From Elusimicrobiota bacterium (GTDB taxonomy: Bacteria > Elusimicrobiota > Elusimicrobia > UBA1565 > UBA9628): 64,000 bases of DNA. Shown here piece by piece: positions 1-6,512 of this stretch (position 1 is its first letter; each line of letters starts with the position of its first letter). The notes beneath the pieces were generated by a model. That model searched no databases. It was not told where the DNA came from and worked only from the letters and a program-made list of their open reading frames with translations. Made by a program: the position numbers and the translations under genes. The DNA lies in the NCBI GenBank assembly GCA_016194705.1, contig JACQAZ010000041.1, forward strand, positions 1-64,000, read 5' to 3'.

Positions 1-54
1 CTTTCCCGGCGCTGTTGGCCGGGGAGAGGAGGATGGCAGGTATTTATTGTCGGA

Positions 55-121
55 TTATGCCGACTTGCTTTTAAGCCCCTACGGGCAGAGTGAGGTTTCT
101 ACGCCCTCCAAGTCGGCATAA
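55..121. repeat. Inverted-repeat unit at the left element boundary
   Basis: A 12-bp perfect inverted repeat (TTATGCCGACTT at 55-66, its reverse complement at 110-121) flanks about 43 bp. The motif GGGCAGAGT occurs at 84-92 and again at 122-130, followed by a further AGTCGGCATTATG copy just before coding sequence resumes near 142. The unit sits exactly where the N-terminus of the following pRiA4b-like gene is missing, so I infer the end of an inserted element that continues off the left edge. The family is not recognised. Bases 1-54 contain no supportable gene; one frame is open across 2-121 but looks like nothing familiar. Confidence 0.55.
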
Positions 122-141
122 GGGCAGAGTCGGCATTATGG

Positions 142-426
142 CGCTACGAGTACGACTTCGGCGACGGCTGGACCCATACGATCCTGGTCGAGAAGACACT
201 GCCCCCGGACGATCCGAAGAAATATCCGCTCTGCCTGGAAGGAGCCCGCGCCTGCCCGCCCGAGGATTGCGGCGGAGTCCCCGGCTACGAGGAGACGCTT
301 GAGATCATCGCGGACCCGAAGCATCCTGAGCATGAGGAGCGGCTCGAATGGCTTGGCGAGCCGTATGATCCGGAGGCCTTTGACCTCGCCACGCTGAACA
401 AGAAGCTGGCGCGCTTGAAGCTGTAG
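142..426 (+). pseudogene. 5'-truncated pRiA4b ORF-3-like protein
   Basis: The reading frame ending at the TAG of 424-426 encodes a peptide beginning RYEYDFGDGWTH, then a conserved Cys region (CLEGARACPPEDCGG), then PGYEE and a C-terminal FDLATLNKKL. This is the C-terminal half of the plasmid pRiA4b ORF-3 family, which is normally about 180 residues. The first half is absent: upstream, the frame runs into the inverted-repeat unit without an ATG, GTG or TTG. The stop codon directly abuts the ATG of the next gene, so the two were probably one operon. The family's molecular role is unknown. I read this as a gene cut by insertion of the repeat unit. Confidence 0.7.
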
Positions 427-1692
427 ATGGGACCGATAGCCCTTTTCGATAAGTCGTTCATTCAATCCCTGTCGATTGACGAGGCGGTTTGGTTCGATCA
501 CTTCTTTCTTTGCAATATTGCGCCGCCGTTCCTCATTGAGACTCTAGCTGACCTTGAGAAGGAGGTTCGCGCGGGTCGAACACCAGAAGACGAGGTTCGA
601 ATTATTGCCGAGAAGAGCCCCGAGAATGGGGTCCCTGGCATTAATTCGTTTCACCGCAACAGTTACATCGCAAGTCTTCTCGGCCATGATGTCCCGATGA
701 CCGGGCAAGTTTTAATTTCCAATGGCAAGCGAGTTAAGGTTGATGGTAAGTCGAGCACGCTTGTCGAACAGACCCCCGAAGCTGAAGCCTTTCAGCGTTG
801 GCAGAAATCCGAATTTCACGAACTCGAACGAGGCGTCGCAAAGAAATGGAGAAATGCCCTTGAGCAGCGCCCCAATGTCGAGGGAGCGATGCGCCTCATC
901 GCGCAGATGAAGCTCAAAATCGATTCATGTGCTAATTTGGGCGATGTCAAAAGAGTTGTGGACGCGGCTGTTGAAGGAGGTGCTCCGACTATCAAGCTAT
1001 TGGAGCTCTCGTTCGTCCTCCAACCCGTCGGAGGTTATGCGGACAGCGTCCGGGAGCGCTTGATTGAGGAGCGGTACAAGCCACTCCGCTGGTTCGCACC
1101 ATATGCGGCACTTGTGCTGTCGGTGGACTTAGTTTTCTATATCGGCATTCACAGAGGCTTCATTGCAGCTGATCGCCCTAGCAACAAGACTGACTTCTCG
1201 TATCTCTATTATCTGCCGTTTTGCATGCTATTCGTATCATCGGACAAGCTTCATAGAACCGCGGCACCGTTGTTCCTGCGGCCAGATCAGAAATTTGTTT
1301 GGGGGCCTGACCTGAAAGCCGCACTTTCTGAGATCAACGCCTACTTCTTGCAACTTCCAGAGTCTGAGCGAGAGAAGGGAGTTTATGCAATTGCTGACAA
1401 GCCGCCCAAAGAGTCCGGCACGCTAGTCGCCAACCTCTGGAAGGAGTTTCTGAAGCCGGGGATCATGGAGAAAAAATCGAAACCGGTTGGCGGAGAAAAC
1501 CCGACGCCCGAAGAGAAAGAGCTAATTGCACATCTAAATGACTTCGTGCGTAAAGCAAGGGCGGCTCCTGCAGAGGCACACTCTGGGGAAGAGCCGGGAT
1601 CCCTCCTGATCCAAAGAAAGGTTCGGAGCAAACGGGGGTCGTGGCGAATTGTCTCTAAGACGATTGCTGACTCGGAGCCTGAGGACGTCTGA
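427..1692 (+). CDS. Uncharacterised protein of the left-hand island (possible PIN-like)
   Basis: A 421-residue protein starting at the ATG that abuts the stop of the truncated upstream gene. It has no signal peptide. The N-terminus (ALFDKSFIQSLS...LADLEK) carries early Asp and Glu residues, and a later stretch around residue 270 (MLFVSSDKLHRTAA) has another Asp. This acid spacing loosely resembles PIN-like nuclease folds, but I cannot confirm that. The last 80 residues are Lys-, Pro- and Glu-rich and probably disordered. GC content is visibly lower than in the genes after 2000, with many A/T-ending codons, which fits horizontal acquisition. It is the only intact gene of the element visible here. 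Confidence 0.6.
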   Translation: MGPIALFDKSFIQSLSIDEAVWFDHFFLCNIAPPFLIETLADLEKEVRAGRTPEDEVRIIAEKSPENGVPGINSFHRNSYIASLLGHDVPMTGQVLISNGKRVKVDGKSSTLVEQTPEAEAFQRWQKSEFHELERGVAKKWRNALEQRPNVEGAMRLIAQMKLKIDSCANLGDVKRVVDAAVEGGAPTIKLLELSFVLQPVGGYADSVRERLIEERYKPLRWFAPYAALVLSVDLVFYIGIHRGFIAADRPSNKTDFSYLYYLPFCMLFVSSDKLHRTAAPLFLRPDQKFVWGPDLKAALSEINAYFLQLPESEREKGVYAIADKPPKESGTLVANLWKEFLKPGIMEKKSKPVGGENPTPEEKELIAHLNDFVRKARAAPAEAHSGEEPGSLLIQRKVRSKRGSWRIVSKTIADSEPEDV

Positions 1693-1887
1693 GATATTGC
1701 CTTAGGCTAGGGATCTGTGGTCCAGCCAAAATCCTTGTGGTGTAGCGAGGCAAGAAATTTTACCGCGCGCGTCCGATCCGTGCTATACTCTTTTCCAGGA
1801 CCACTAGGTTGAGTCGCTCAACCGCGTGATTCGGGGGCCTGTTCTCGACGGAGAAATGAAATTCCTCGTCGAGAAAAAGAAGGAATC
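1693..1887 (+). other. Element-end intergenic region with hairpins and a promoter-like box
   Basis: No gene. An extended -10 (TGC then TATACT at 1784-1789) is followed by two perfect hairpins: GGTTGAG/CTCAACC (1808-1824) and TTCTCGACG/CGTCGAGAA (about 1841-1874). They lie directly upstream of the tRNA fragment at 1888. Such inverted repeats next to an attachment site could be recombinase arm sites, or the leader of a small transcript. This is inference from position only. Confidence 0.4.
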
Positions 1888-1932
1888 CTCATAACCTTGA
1901 GGTCGCTGGTTCAAATCCAGCCCCCGCAACCA
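1888..1932 (+). other. 3' half of tRNA-Met(CAT): attachment-site scar
   Basis: The sequence from the anticodon loop CTCATAA (1888-1894) to the 3' CCA (1930-1932) is a textbook tRNA 3' half: stem strand CCTTG, variable loop AGGTC, T arm GCTGG-TTCAAAT-CCAGC, acceptor strand CCCCGCA, then ACCA. The 5' side cannot pair: the five bases before the loop are GAATC where CAAGG is needed, and there is no D arm. Identity starting exactly at the anticodon loop is what tyrosine-recombinase islands leave behind when they integrate into tRNA genes. The element therefore lies to the left and the native chromosome resumes at 1933. The intact tRNA gene should be at the island's other end, outside the window. 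Confidence 0.7.
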
Positions 1933-2001
1933 TTTCACGCCTTCGAACCCGTAACGAGAAATGTCGGGACCTCACCCACCGAAAGGTGGGTTTTGTGTTT
2001 T
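1933..2001 (+). ncRNA. Structured small RNA, copy 1
   Basis: The shared core reads TCGAACC at 1943-1949, then a helix CCCG (1948-1951) / CGGG (1965-1968) around a 13-nt loop taacgagaaatgt, then GGACC. It is followed by a terminator-like hairpin CCCACC-gaaa-GGTGGG (1975-1990) and TTTTGTGTTTT. Compared with copies 2 and 3, the helix changes from CCTG/CAGG to CCCG/CGGG (a compensated pair) while the loop stays nearly identical. Unlike the others it has no promoter of its own and abuts the tRNA CCA, so it would be transcribed as the tail of the tRNA-Met transcript. No named RNA family is recognised. Confidence 0.65.
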
Positions 2002-2013
2002 ATGGGCTGCCGC

Positions 2014-2042
2014 TTGACGGGGGCCGGGGCCGGGGCTATACT
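2014..2042 (+). promoter_or_regulatory. Sigma-70-type promoter, leaderless
   Basis: TTGACG (2014-2019), a 17-bp spacer and TATACT (2037-2042). The GTG start at 2049 lies 6 nt past the -10 box, at the expected +1, so the mRNA should be leaderless. Confidence 0.75.
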
Positions 2043-2048
2043 GGCGCC

Positions 2049-2756
2049 GTGGACGAGGCGATCAAGACCCTGACCTACCGTTTCCGCCTCAAGGACGGCC
2101 GGGAGAAGGAATTCAAGGTGGTCTTGGAGCGCCCCAGCATGCGCCAGGGGCTTCCGGCGCGAGCCGAGTATCCCGCTTGGACCAAGCTCGAGTTCCAGCA
2201 GTGTCCCAACTGCCCGCTCAAGCCCGCCGATTCCCCGCGCTGTCCCGCCGCCGTCAGCCTCGTCGACGTCGTGGAGTTTTTCAAGGAACTGCCCTCCTAC
2301 GAGGTCGTCGAGGTCAGGATCACGAGCGATGAGAGGGAGTACTCCGGGACCAAGAGCCTCCAGGCGGTGCTCAACGCCCTGATGGGGGTGCACATGGCGA
2401 CCTCCGGCTGCCCGATCCTCGACCGCCTGCGCCCCATGGCGTTCACCCACCTGCCGTTCTCGACCATGGACGAGACGCTCTACCGCGTGATCGCGATGTA
2501 CCTCGTTTCTCAGTTCCTGCGCCACCGCCGCGGCAAGGCGGCGGATTGGGACCTCAAGAAGCTCGTCGGCATCTACGAGGCGATCTACGCGGTCAACGTG
2601 GCTTTCGTCAAGCGGCTCCAGAGCATCAACCCGCAGGACGCCAGCCTCAACGCCGTGGCCAGCCTCGATTGCTTCGGCGCCTTTACCCGGTTCTCATTGA
2701 GCAAGGATTCACTAGAGCAGATGGAGGCCCTTTTCGCCGCCTACCTCGCCGACTGA
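2049..2756 (+). CDS. Conserved protein with Cys-rich motif, unknown function
   Basis: A 235-residue cytoplasmic protein. I chose the GTG at 2049 because a perfect promoter places +1 there; the longer frame from 1986 would run through the RNA terminator and promoter. Conserved-looking elements are CPNCPL followed by a second Cys in SPRCPAAV (about residues 52-70), a TSGCPILD motif near residue 121, and RPMAFTHLPF. These Cys groups suggest metal binding or a redox role, but no function is known to me. The 3' end overlaps the convergent nuclease gene by 16 nt. Confidence 0.7.
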   Translation: MDEAIKTLTYRFRLKDGREKEFKVVLERPSMRQGLPARAEYPAWTKLEFQQCPNCPLKPADSPRCPAAVSLVDVVEFFKELPSYEVVEVRITSDEREYSGTKSLQAVLNALMGVHMATSGCPILDRLRPMAFTHLPFSTMDETLYRVIAMYLVSQFLRHRRGKAADWDLKKLVGIYEAIYAVNVAFVKRLQSINPQDASLNAVASLDCFGAFTRFSLSKDSLEQMEALFAAYLAD

Positions 2757-3370
2757 GCCGGCAGCTTCGAGGCGAACTCGGGGTGCGCCGACCGAAACCA
2801 GTCGTAGATCCGCTTGACGGCCTCGGCCTGCGTGATGGTCCCGGCCTGCATCTGCAGGAAGAGGTCGTACTCGAGCTTGTCCTTGTCGTCGCTGCCGTCG
2901 GGGTTGCCGCGCGGCTGGGGCCAGAGGTTGTCGACGTGGCTGTCCCCGCCGATGGCCAGCGGGATCAGGTGGTCGAACTCGTAGTTGCGCCAGTCGCTTT
3001 GCGCGATGCCGTAGTGCGCCGCGACCTCGAGCTTCATGTCCTTGGTCACGTGGCGGTTGCAGTAGGGAATCCGCTCGGCGTAGCGGTATTCCTTGAAGTC
3101 CGGGTCGTCGGCCGTGCACAGCCTGCCGGGCGTGAAGGACCAGTCGGGCTCCGCCCTGTTCCCGGATAACGCTTGAAACTCCGCGGGCGCGTCGACCGGC
3201 GCGCCCAGCGCCGCGGGAGGAGCCGGCGTGTTGACGGTCGCCGGAGAGTCCGCGAAGAAGCGGGCCTTGAGGGCTTCCGGCTCGGGCAGGCTCGCGGCGG
3301 CGGCCAGCGTCGCGGCGAGCAAGATGTTCGTACAGGTGGCGGCCAGCGTCTTCAGGCGGATCCGTTCCAT
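2741..3370 (-). CDS. Secreted HNH-type endonuclease
   Basis: A 209-residue protein with a signal peptide (hydrophobic segment ending near AAAA at about residue 27) and a low-complexity Ala/Pro stretch. The C-terminal nuclease domain contains YEFDHLIPLAIGGDSHVDN (about residues 130-148), in which the DH, the following His and the Asn match the betabeta-alpha-metal HNH core. Cysteines at CTADD and IPYCNRH may form a disulfide after export. A likely role is extracellular or periplasmic DNA degradation. A GGAGG sequence about 10 nt before the ATG supports this start. It overlaps the convergent upstream-strand gene at its 3' end. Confidence 0.8.
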   Translation of the reverse strand: MERIRLKTLAATCTNILLAATLAAAASLPEPEALKARFFADSPATVNTPAPPAALGAPVDAPAEFQALSGNRAEPDWSFTPGRLCTADDPDFKEYRYAERIPYCNRHVTKDMKLEVAAHYGIAQSDWRNYEFDHLIPLAIGGDSHVDNLWPQPRGNPDGSDDKDKLEYDLFLQMQAGTITQAEAVKRIYDWFRSAHPEFASKLPAQSAR

Positions 3371-3463
3371 TGGGCAATCCTCCGTTCATTTCCCGCTGTC
3401 GGCCGGTTCCCACGTCAGCCTTTGCGGGTGAGGCATTCCCAGGAACGAACTTTGCGGAACTCT

Positions 3464-3510
3464 CCAAAAAGAAACCAGGAGAGCCGGCTAACGCTAGCCG
3501 TTTCCCCTGG
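3464..3510 (-). terminator. Intrinsic terminator
   Basis: Read on the minus strand, CCAGG/CCTGG closes an inner CGGCTA/TAGCCG stem (3475-3510) followed by TTTCTTTTT (3464-3474). It lies downstream of the 3632-4291 gene and upstream of the nuclease, so it separates the two transcription units. The rest of the 3371-3631 gap contains no gene; 3581-3645 is rich in GGNCC-type half sites. Confidence 0.65.
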
Positions 3511-3631
3511 TGACTCCGGATTGGGCCCGGAGGTGGATGCTCCCCGACCTTATCTCGAGGATTACAGGTATCCGTAGGATAAGCCAAAAGGCCCAGCCCG
3601 CAAGGCCCAAAGGTCCTAGCCGTAAATAGGA

Positions 3632-4291
3632 CTAAAGACCTAGAGCCAAAATGGCGTCGAATTCATGGATCGCGACGCCGCCTCCTCCGAGCGCGGCGCG
3701 GACCATCGCCTTGGCCACCGACGCGGCGGGGATCGCACGGTACTTGCGCAGCGGCCCGTGAAGGACCAGCGTAGTCAAGGCCGCGAGCCTTAAGAAAAGC
3801 TTCTCGGCCGGCCGCGACTCCGGCCGCTCTCCCAGCAGGAAGGACGGGCGGAAAATGTGGACAGCTTGGAAGGGGAGCCGCGAGACGGCCTCATCAAGCT
3901 CTCCCTTGATCCTTGAATAGAAGAGCCGAGAGCGGGCATCGGCCCCGGCGGAAGAGACGAGCAGGAAGCGCTTGGCTCCGCTTTCGACGGCGAGCCGGGC
4001 GACGCAGAACGGGATGCCGTAGTCGATCCTCCGGTAGTCCTCCCGCGAGGCCGTCTTGGCCGCCGTCGTGCCGAGGCAGGAGAAGACGTCGTCCGCCTCG
4101 AGAGTTCGGGCGAAGGATTCCGGCCGCGAGAAGTCGACGACTTCTTGGCGCAGCTTCGGATTTGAGACCTGCAGCGGGCGGCGGACCAAGGCCGTGACGC
4201 CGCCGTACCGCTCTTCCTTCAGAAGCTCCTGGAGGCAGAATCCCCCGACGAGACCGCTGGCCCCGACGAGCAACGCCTTCCTGTTGGTCAT
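3632..4291 (-). CDS. NAD(P)-binding SDR-like oxidoreductase (HTATIP2/NmrA type)
   Basis: A 219-residue atypical short-chain dehydrogenase. The Rossmann nucleotide-binding motif GASGLVG lies at residues 9-15, a basic residue pair in VRRP follows beta-2 (a hint of NADP preference), and VSSAGADARS sits where the active-site Ser is usually found. FYSRIKGELDEAV provides the conserved Lys. The family includes HTATIP2-like proteins and YbjT-like oxidoreductases. The substrate cannot be deduced. It is transcribed divergently from the RNA and SET-domain unit at 4332, with promoters close together. Confidence 0.8.
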   Translation of the reverse strand: MTNRKALLVGASGLVGGFCLQELLKEERYGGVTALVRRPLQVSNPKLRQEVVDFSRPESFARTLEADDVFSCLGTTAAKTASREDYRRIDYGIPFCVARLAVESGAKRFLLVSSAGADARSRLFYSRIKGELDEAVSRLPFQAVHIFRPSFLLGERPESRPAEKLFLRLAALTTLVLHGPLRKYRAIPAASVAKAMVRAALGGGGVAIHEFDAILALGL

Positions 4292-4296
4292 TTCGC

Positions 4297-4325
4297 TTGC
4301 CTATGGTCCCTGGACATGCTATAAT
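4297..4325 (+). promoter_or_regulatory. Promoter of small RNA copy 2
   Basis: TTGCCT (4297-4302), a 17-bp spacer and an extended -10, TGC-TATAAT (4320-4325). The predicted +1 near 4332 is 13 nt before the conserved TCGAA, the same distance as in copy 3. Confidence 0.75.
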
Positions 4326-4331
4326 ATATCC

Positions 4332-4405
4332 GTAGTCGACGCTTTCGAACCTGTAACTAGAAATGTCAGGACCAACCCGCCAAGAGACGGCGGGTTTTGT
4401 GTTTT
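4332..4405 (+). ncRNA. Structured small RNA, copy 2
   Basis: The core TCGAACC (4345-4351), helix CCTG (4350-4353) / CAGG (4367-4370) around taactagaaatgt, GGACC, and a terminator hairpin CCCGCC-loop-GGCGGG (4376-4394) followed by TTTTGTGTTTT. The terminator stem differs completely from copy 1 yet stays paired, while the 13-nt loop and the tail are conserved. It has its own promoter. The T-tract ends one base before the ATG at 4406, so it is either a free RNA ending ahead of the SET gene or an attenuator in that gene's leader. Confidence 0.75.
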
Positions 4406-4879
4406 ATGGGACCTAAAGCCGGCCGACCGGTGTATCTGAGCGAGTCCCGCCATGGCCGGGGAACGTTCGCGGGACGGCCTTTCCTCCCCGGCGACGCGAT
4501 CCTGAACTTCACGGGAAAGATTCTCACCTCGGAGCAGGCCAAGGACCCGCGCTTCGAGCACTACTGCCTCCAGATCGGGATCGATCGCCAGTTGTATGTC
4601 GATCCTCCGGCTCGGTATGTGAATCATTCCTGCGATCCCAACGCCGGCCTCAAGGACGCCGTCACTCTCGCGGCGATCCGGGCGATCGCCGCCGGAGAGC
4701 AGATCTGCTTCGACTATTCGACCTCCATGCTGGAGGACGGCTGGACTCTGGCCTGCGCCTGTCAAAGTCCGCTCTGCCGGGGTCTTATCGGCGATTTTTC
4801 CCGGTTGGACGCGGGAACGAGGTCGAGGTATCTGGCCTTGAAGATCGTCCCGCCTTGGCTGATCGCTGAAATGGCTTGA
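4406..4879 (+). CDS. SET-domain lysine methyltransferase-like protein
   Basis: 157 residues. SET hallmarks are SESRHGRGTFAG near the N-terminus, YVNHSCDPNAGL (SAM and active-site pseudoknot NHSCDPN, about residues 71-82), GEQICFDYST (catalytic Tyr), and a post-SET CACQSPLCRG Cys cluster that would bind zinc. The length fits a minimal stand-alone SET protein. In eukaryotes these methylate protein lysines; bacterial members are thought to act on ribosomal or nucleoid proteins, and the target here is unknown. The start is either the ATG at 4406, just after the RNA terminator, or the in-frame GTG at 4430, which begins closer to the domain. Confidence 0.85.
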   Translation: MGPKAGRPVYLSESRHGRGTFAGRPFLPGDAILNFTGKILTSEQAKDPRFEHYCLQIGIDRQLYVDPPARYVNHSCDPNAGLKDAVTLAAIRAIAAGEQICFDYSTSMLEDGWTLACACQSPLCRGLIGDFSRLDAGTRSRYLALKIVPPWLIAEMA

Positions 4880-4914
4880 GAGCCTGGCGCCGCCGAGGCG
4901 CCTTCGGCCGGCTG

Positions 4915-4923
4915 TGCTATAAT
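4915..4923 (+). promoter_or_regulatory. Extended -10, leaderless promoter
   Basis: TGC-TATAAT with the ATG 6 nt after the box (4930), so +1 coincides with the start codon. I see no good -35. Confidence 0.65.
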
Positions 4924-4929
4924 CTGCCG

Positions 4930-5421
4930 ATGGGAAAGTACGATCCGGCGCCGCAGAATCCGCGCAAGGCGGCCGACAAGCGCGACCCCTGCATCGCCAA
5001 CGTCGACGAGATTTCTCCCGAATCGTATGAGCGCCCCGGCATAGCCGGAACTTCCTGGGACCTGGGCGCTGCGACCGGGACGCGCCTGCTCGGCGTGGAC
5101 GTGACCGAGATCCCGCCCGGGAAGAAGTCGTCCCATTTCCACTCCCACAGCCACAAGGAGGAATTTTTCTTCGTTCTCTTGGGGCGCTGTCTTCTTCGAT
5201 TGGGGGACAAGGAGTACGACTTGCGCCCCGGAGACGCCGTGAGCCGTCCCGCGGGGACCGGCGTCTGCCATCAGTTCCACAACCCCCACCCCGAGCCCTG
5301 CCGCGTGATGATGCTCGGCGTGCAGGCCGGCAAGGGCGTCGAGGACACGGTCGAGTGGCCGGAGCTCGGCCGTGCTTTCACGATGGACGCCGAAGGCAAC
5401 CGCAAGATCATCAGGCGTTAG
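4930..5421 (+). CDS. Cupin-domain protein
   Basis: 163 residues forming one cupin barrel. Motif 1 is SHFHSHSHKEEFFFVLLG (His, His, Glu metal ligands, about residues 70-87); motif 2 is the PAGTGVCHQFHN region with the last His. RPGDAVSRPAG matches the inter-motif turn. The function could be a small-molecule dioxygenase, isomerase or sugar-binding protein; nothing here narrows it. I chose the ATG at 4930 because a TATAAT box ends 6 nt upstream; the longer frame from 4876 overlaps that promoter. Confidence 0.85.
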   Translation: MGKYDPAPQNPRKAADKRDPCIANVDEISPESYERPGIAGTSWDLGAATGTRLLGVDVTEIPPGKKSSHFHSHSHKEEFFFVLLGRCLLRLGDKEYDLRPGDAVSRPAGTGVCHQFHNPHPEPCRVMMLGVQAGKGVEDTVEWPELGRAFTMDAEGNRKIIRR

Positions 5422-5424
5422 GAG

Positions 5425-5433
5425 TGCTATAAT
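5425..5433 (+). promoter_or_regulatory. Promoter of the xylose transport operon
   Basis: Extended -10 TGC-TATAAT, 8 nt before the ATG at 5442. It overlaps the end of the cupin gene, leaving no room for a Shine-Dalgarno leader, and starts the xylFGH unit. Confidence 0.6.
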
Positions 5434-5441
5434 TGGCGGCG

Positions 5442-6506
5442 ATGTCCGCCACCAAAGCCCGCGTCGTTTTGGTCCTGCTCTCATGCCTCATCAGCGCGGC
5501 CACGGGCCTGGTCCTCTCGCGCGGCGGCGGCGAGCAAAAGTCCGCGGGCCGCGCCAAGCCTCTGATCGGCCTTTCGATGGACACCCTCAAGGAAGAGCGC
5601 TGGCAGAACGACCGCGACCTCTTCGTCAAGAAAGCCGGCGAGCTCGGAGCGGAGGTCCTCGTGCAGGCCGCCAATTCCGACGACACGCGCCAGATTCAGG
5701 ACATCGAAGCCCTCATTTCGCGCAAGGTCGATCTGCTGCTGATCGTCCCCCACAACGGCGCGGCCATGGCAAAAGGCGTAAGGCTTGCGCATGATGCCGG
5801 CATACCCGTCATCGCCTACGACCGCCTGATCACGGGCGAGCCGCTCGATCTCTACATCTCGTTTGACCCCGTACGCGTCGGCGAGCAGCAGGCGCAGTAT
5901 CTCGTCGACATCTTCAAAGGCAAGGGCAAGAAGAAGATCGTGCGCATACTCGGGGCCAAGACCGACAACAACGCGGTCCTCATGAAAGTGGGCCAAGACC
6001 GCGTTCTCTCGCCCTACATCAAGTCCGGCGACTTCAGCATCGTTCACGAGGACTGGGCCGAGAACTGGAAGCCCGAGAACGCCAAGAAGATCGCCCAGGC
6101 GGCGCTCACGCGCGTCGGCGCCTTCGACGCGGTGCTCGCCGCCAACGACGGCACGGCGGGCGGCGCGATCCAGGCGTTGACCGAGGAAGGCCTGGCCGGC
6201 AAGGTCGTCGTGACGGGCCAGGACGCCGAATTGTCGGCTTGCCAGCGGATCGCGGCTGGGACGCAGGCCATGACGATCTACAAGCCGCTCAAGGCCCTGG
6301 CGGGGCTGGCCGCCGAGACCGCCGTCAAGATGGCGCGAGGCCGGCCCATCGTCGCCAAGGGCGAGCTCGACAACGGCGCGGGCAAGGTGCCCTCGATCCT
6401 CATGGAGGTCTACACGGTCACCAAGGCCAACATCGATTCGACCGTGGTCAAAGACGGCTTCCACAGCCGCGAGGAAGTCTACCGAGGTCTGGTCGCCGGG
6501 AAGTAG
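5442..6506 (+). CDS. xylF: Xylose-type ABC transporter substrate-binding protein
   Basis: A 354-residue periplasmic-binding protein with an N-terminal signal or anchor segment (about residues 8-25, no lipobox Cys). Two-lobe sugar-binding fold of the ribose/xylose class: IGLSMDTLKEERWQNDRD opens lobe 1, and AYDRLI followed by DLYISFDPVRVGEQQAQ is the XylF-characteristic stretch; AANDGTAGGAI and GQDAELSACQRI belong to lobe 2. It delivers xylose or a similar pentose to the permease encoded by the next two genes, which follow at 6 nt and as an overlap. The start follows the TATAAT box at 5428-5433. Confidence 0.9.
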   Translation: MSATKARVVLVLLSCLISAATGLVLSRGGGEQKSAGRAKPLIGLSMDTLKEERWQNDRDLFVKKAGELGAEVLVQAANSDDTRQIQDIEALISRKVDLLLIVPHNGAAMAKGVRLAHDAGIPVIAYDRLITGEPLDLYISFDPVRVGEQQAQYLVDIFKGKGKKKIVRILGAKTDNNAVLMKVGQDRVLSPYIKSGDFSIVHEDWAENWKPENAKKIAQAALTRVGAFDAVLAANDGTAGGAIQALTEEGLAGKVVVTGQDAELSACQRIAAGTQAMTIYKPLKALAGLAAETAVKMARGRPIVAKGELDNGAGKVPSILMEVYTVTKANIDSTVVKDGFHSREEVYRGLVAGK

Positions 6507-6512
6507 TCCGTC

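Noticed and set aside
1829..1932. A tmRNA gene
   Set aside because: TCGACGG near the 5' side and a T arm at the 3' end look suggestive, but the span is only about 100 nt, there is no G3-U70 acceptor pair and no tag reading frame; a tRNA 3' half fits better.
1933..2001. Hammerhead or another self-cleaving ribozyme
   Set aside because: GAAA and GUC occur in the loop, but the CUGANGA core and the three-helix junction are absent in all three copies.
3464..3620. A riboswitch in the leader of the nuclease gene
   Set aside because: Several hairpins can be drawn but no known aptamer core is present; the main one is an intrinsic terminator for the upstream gene.
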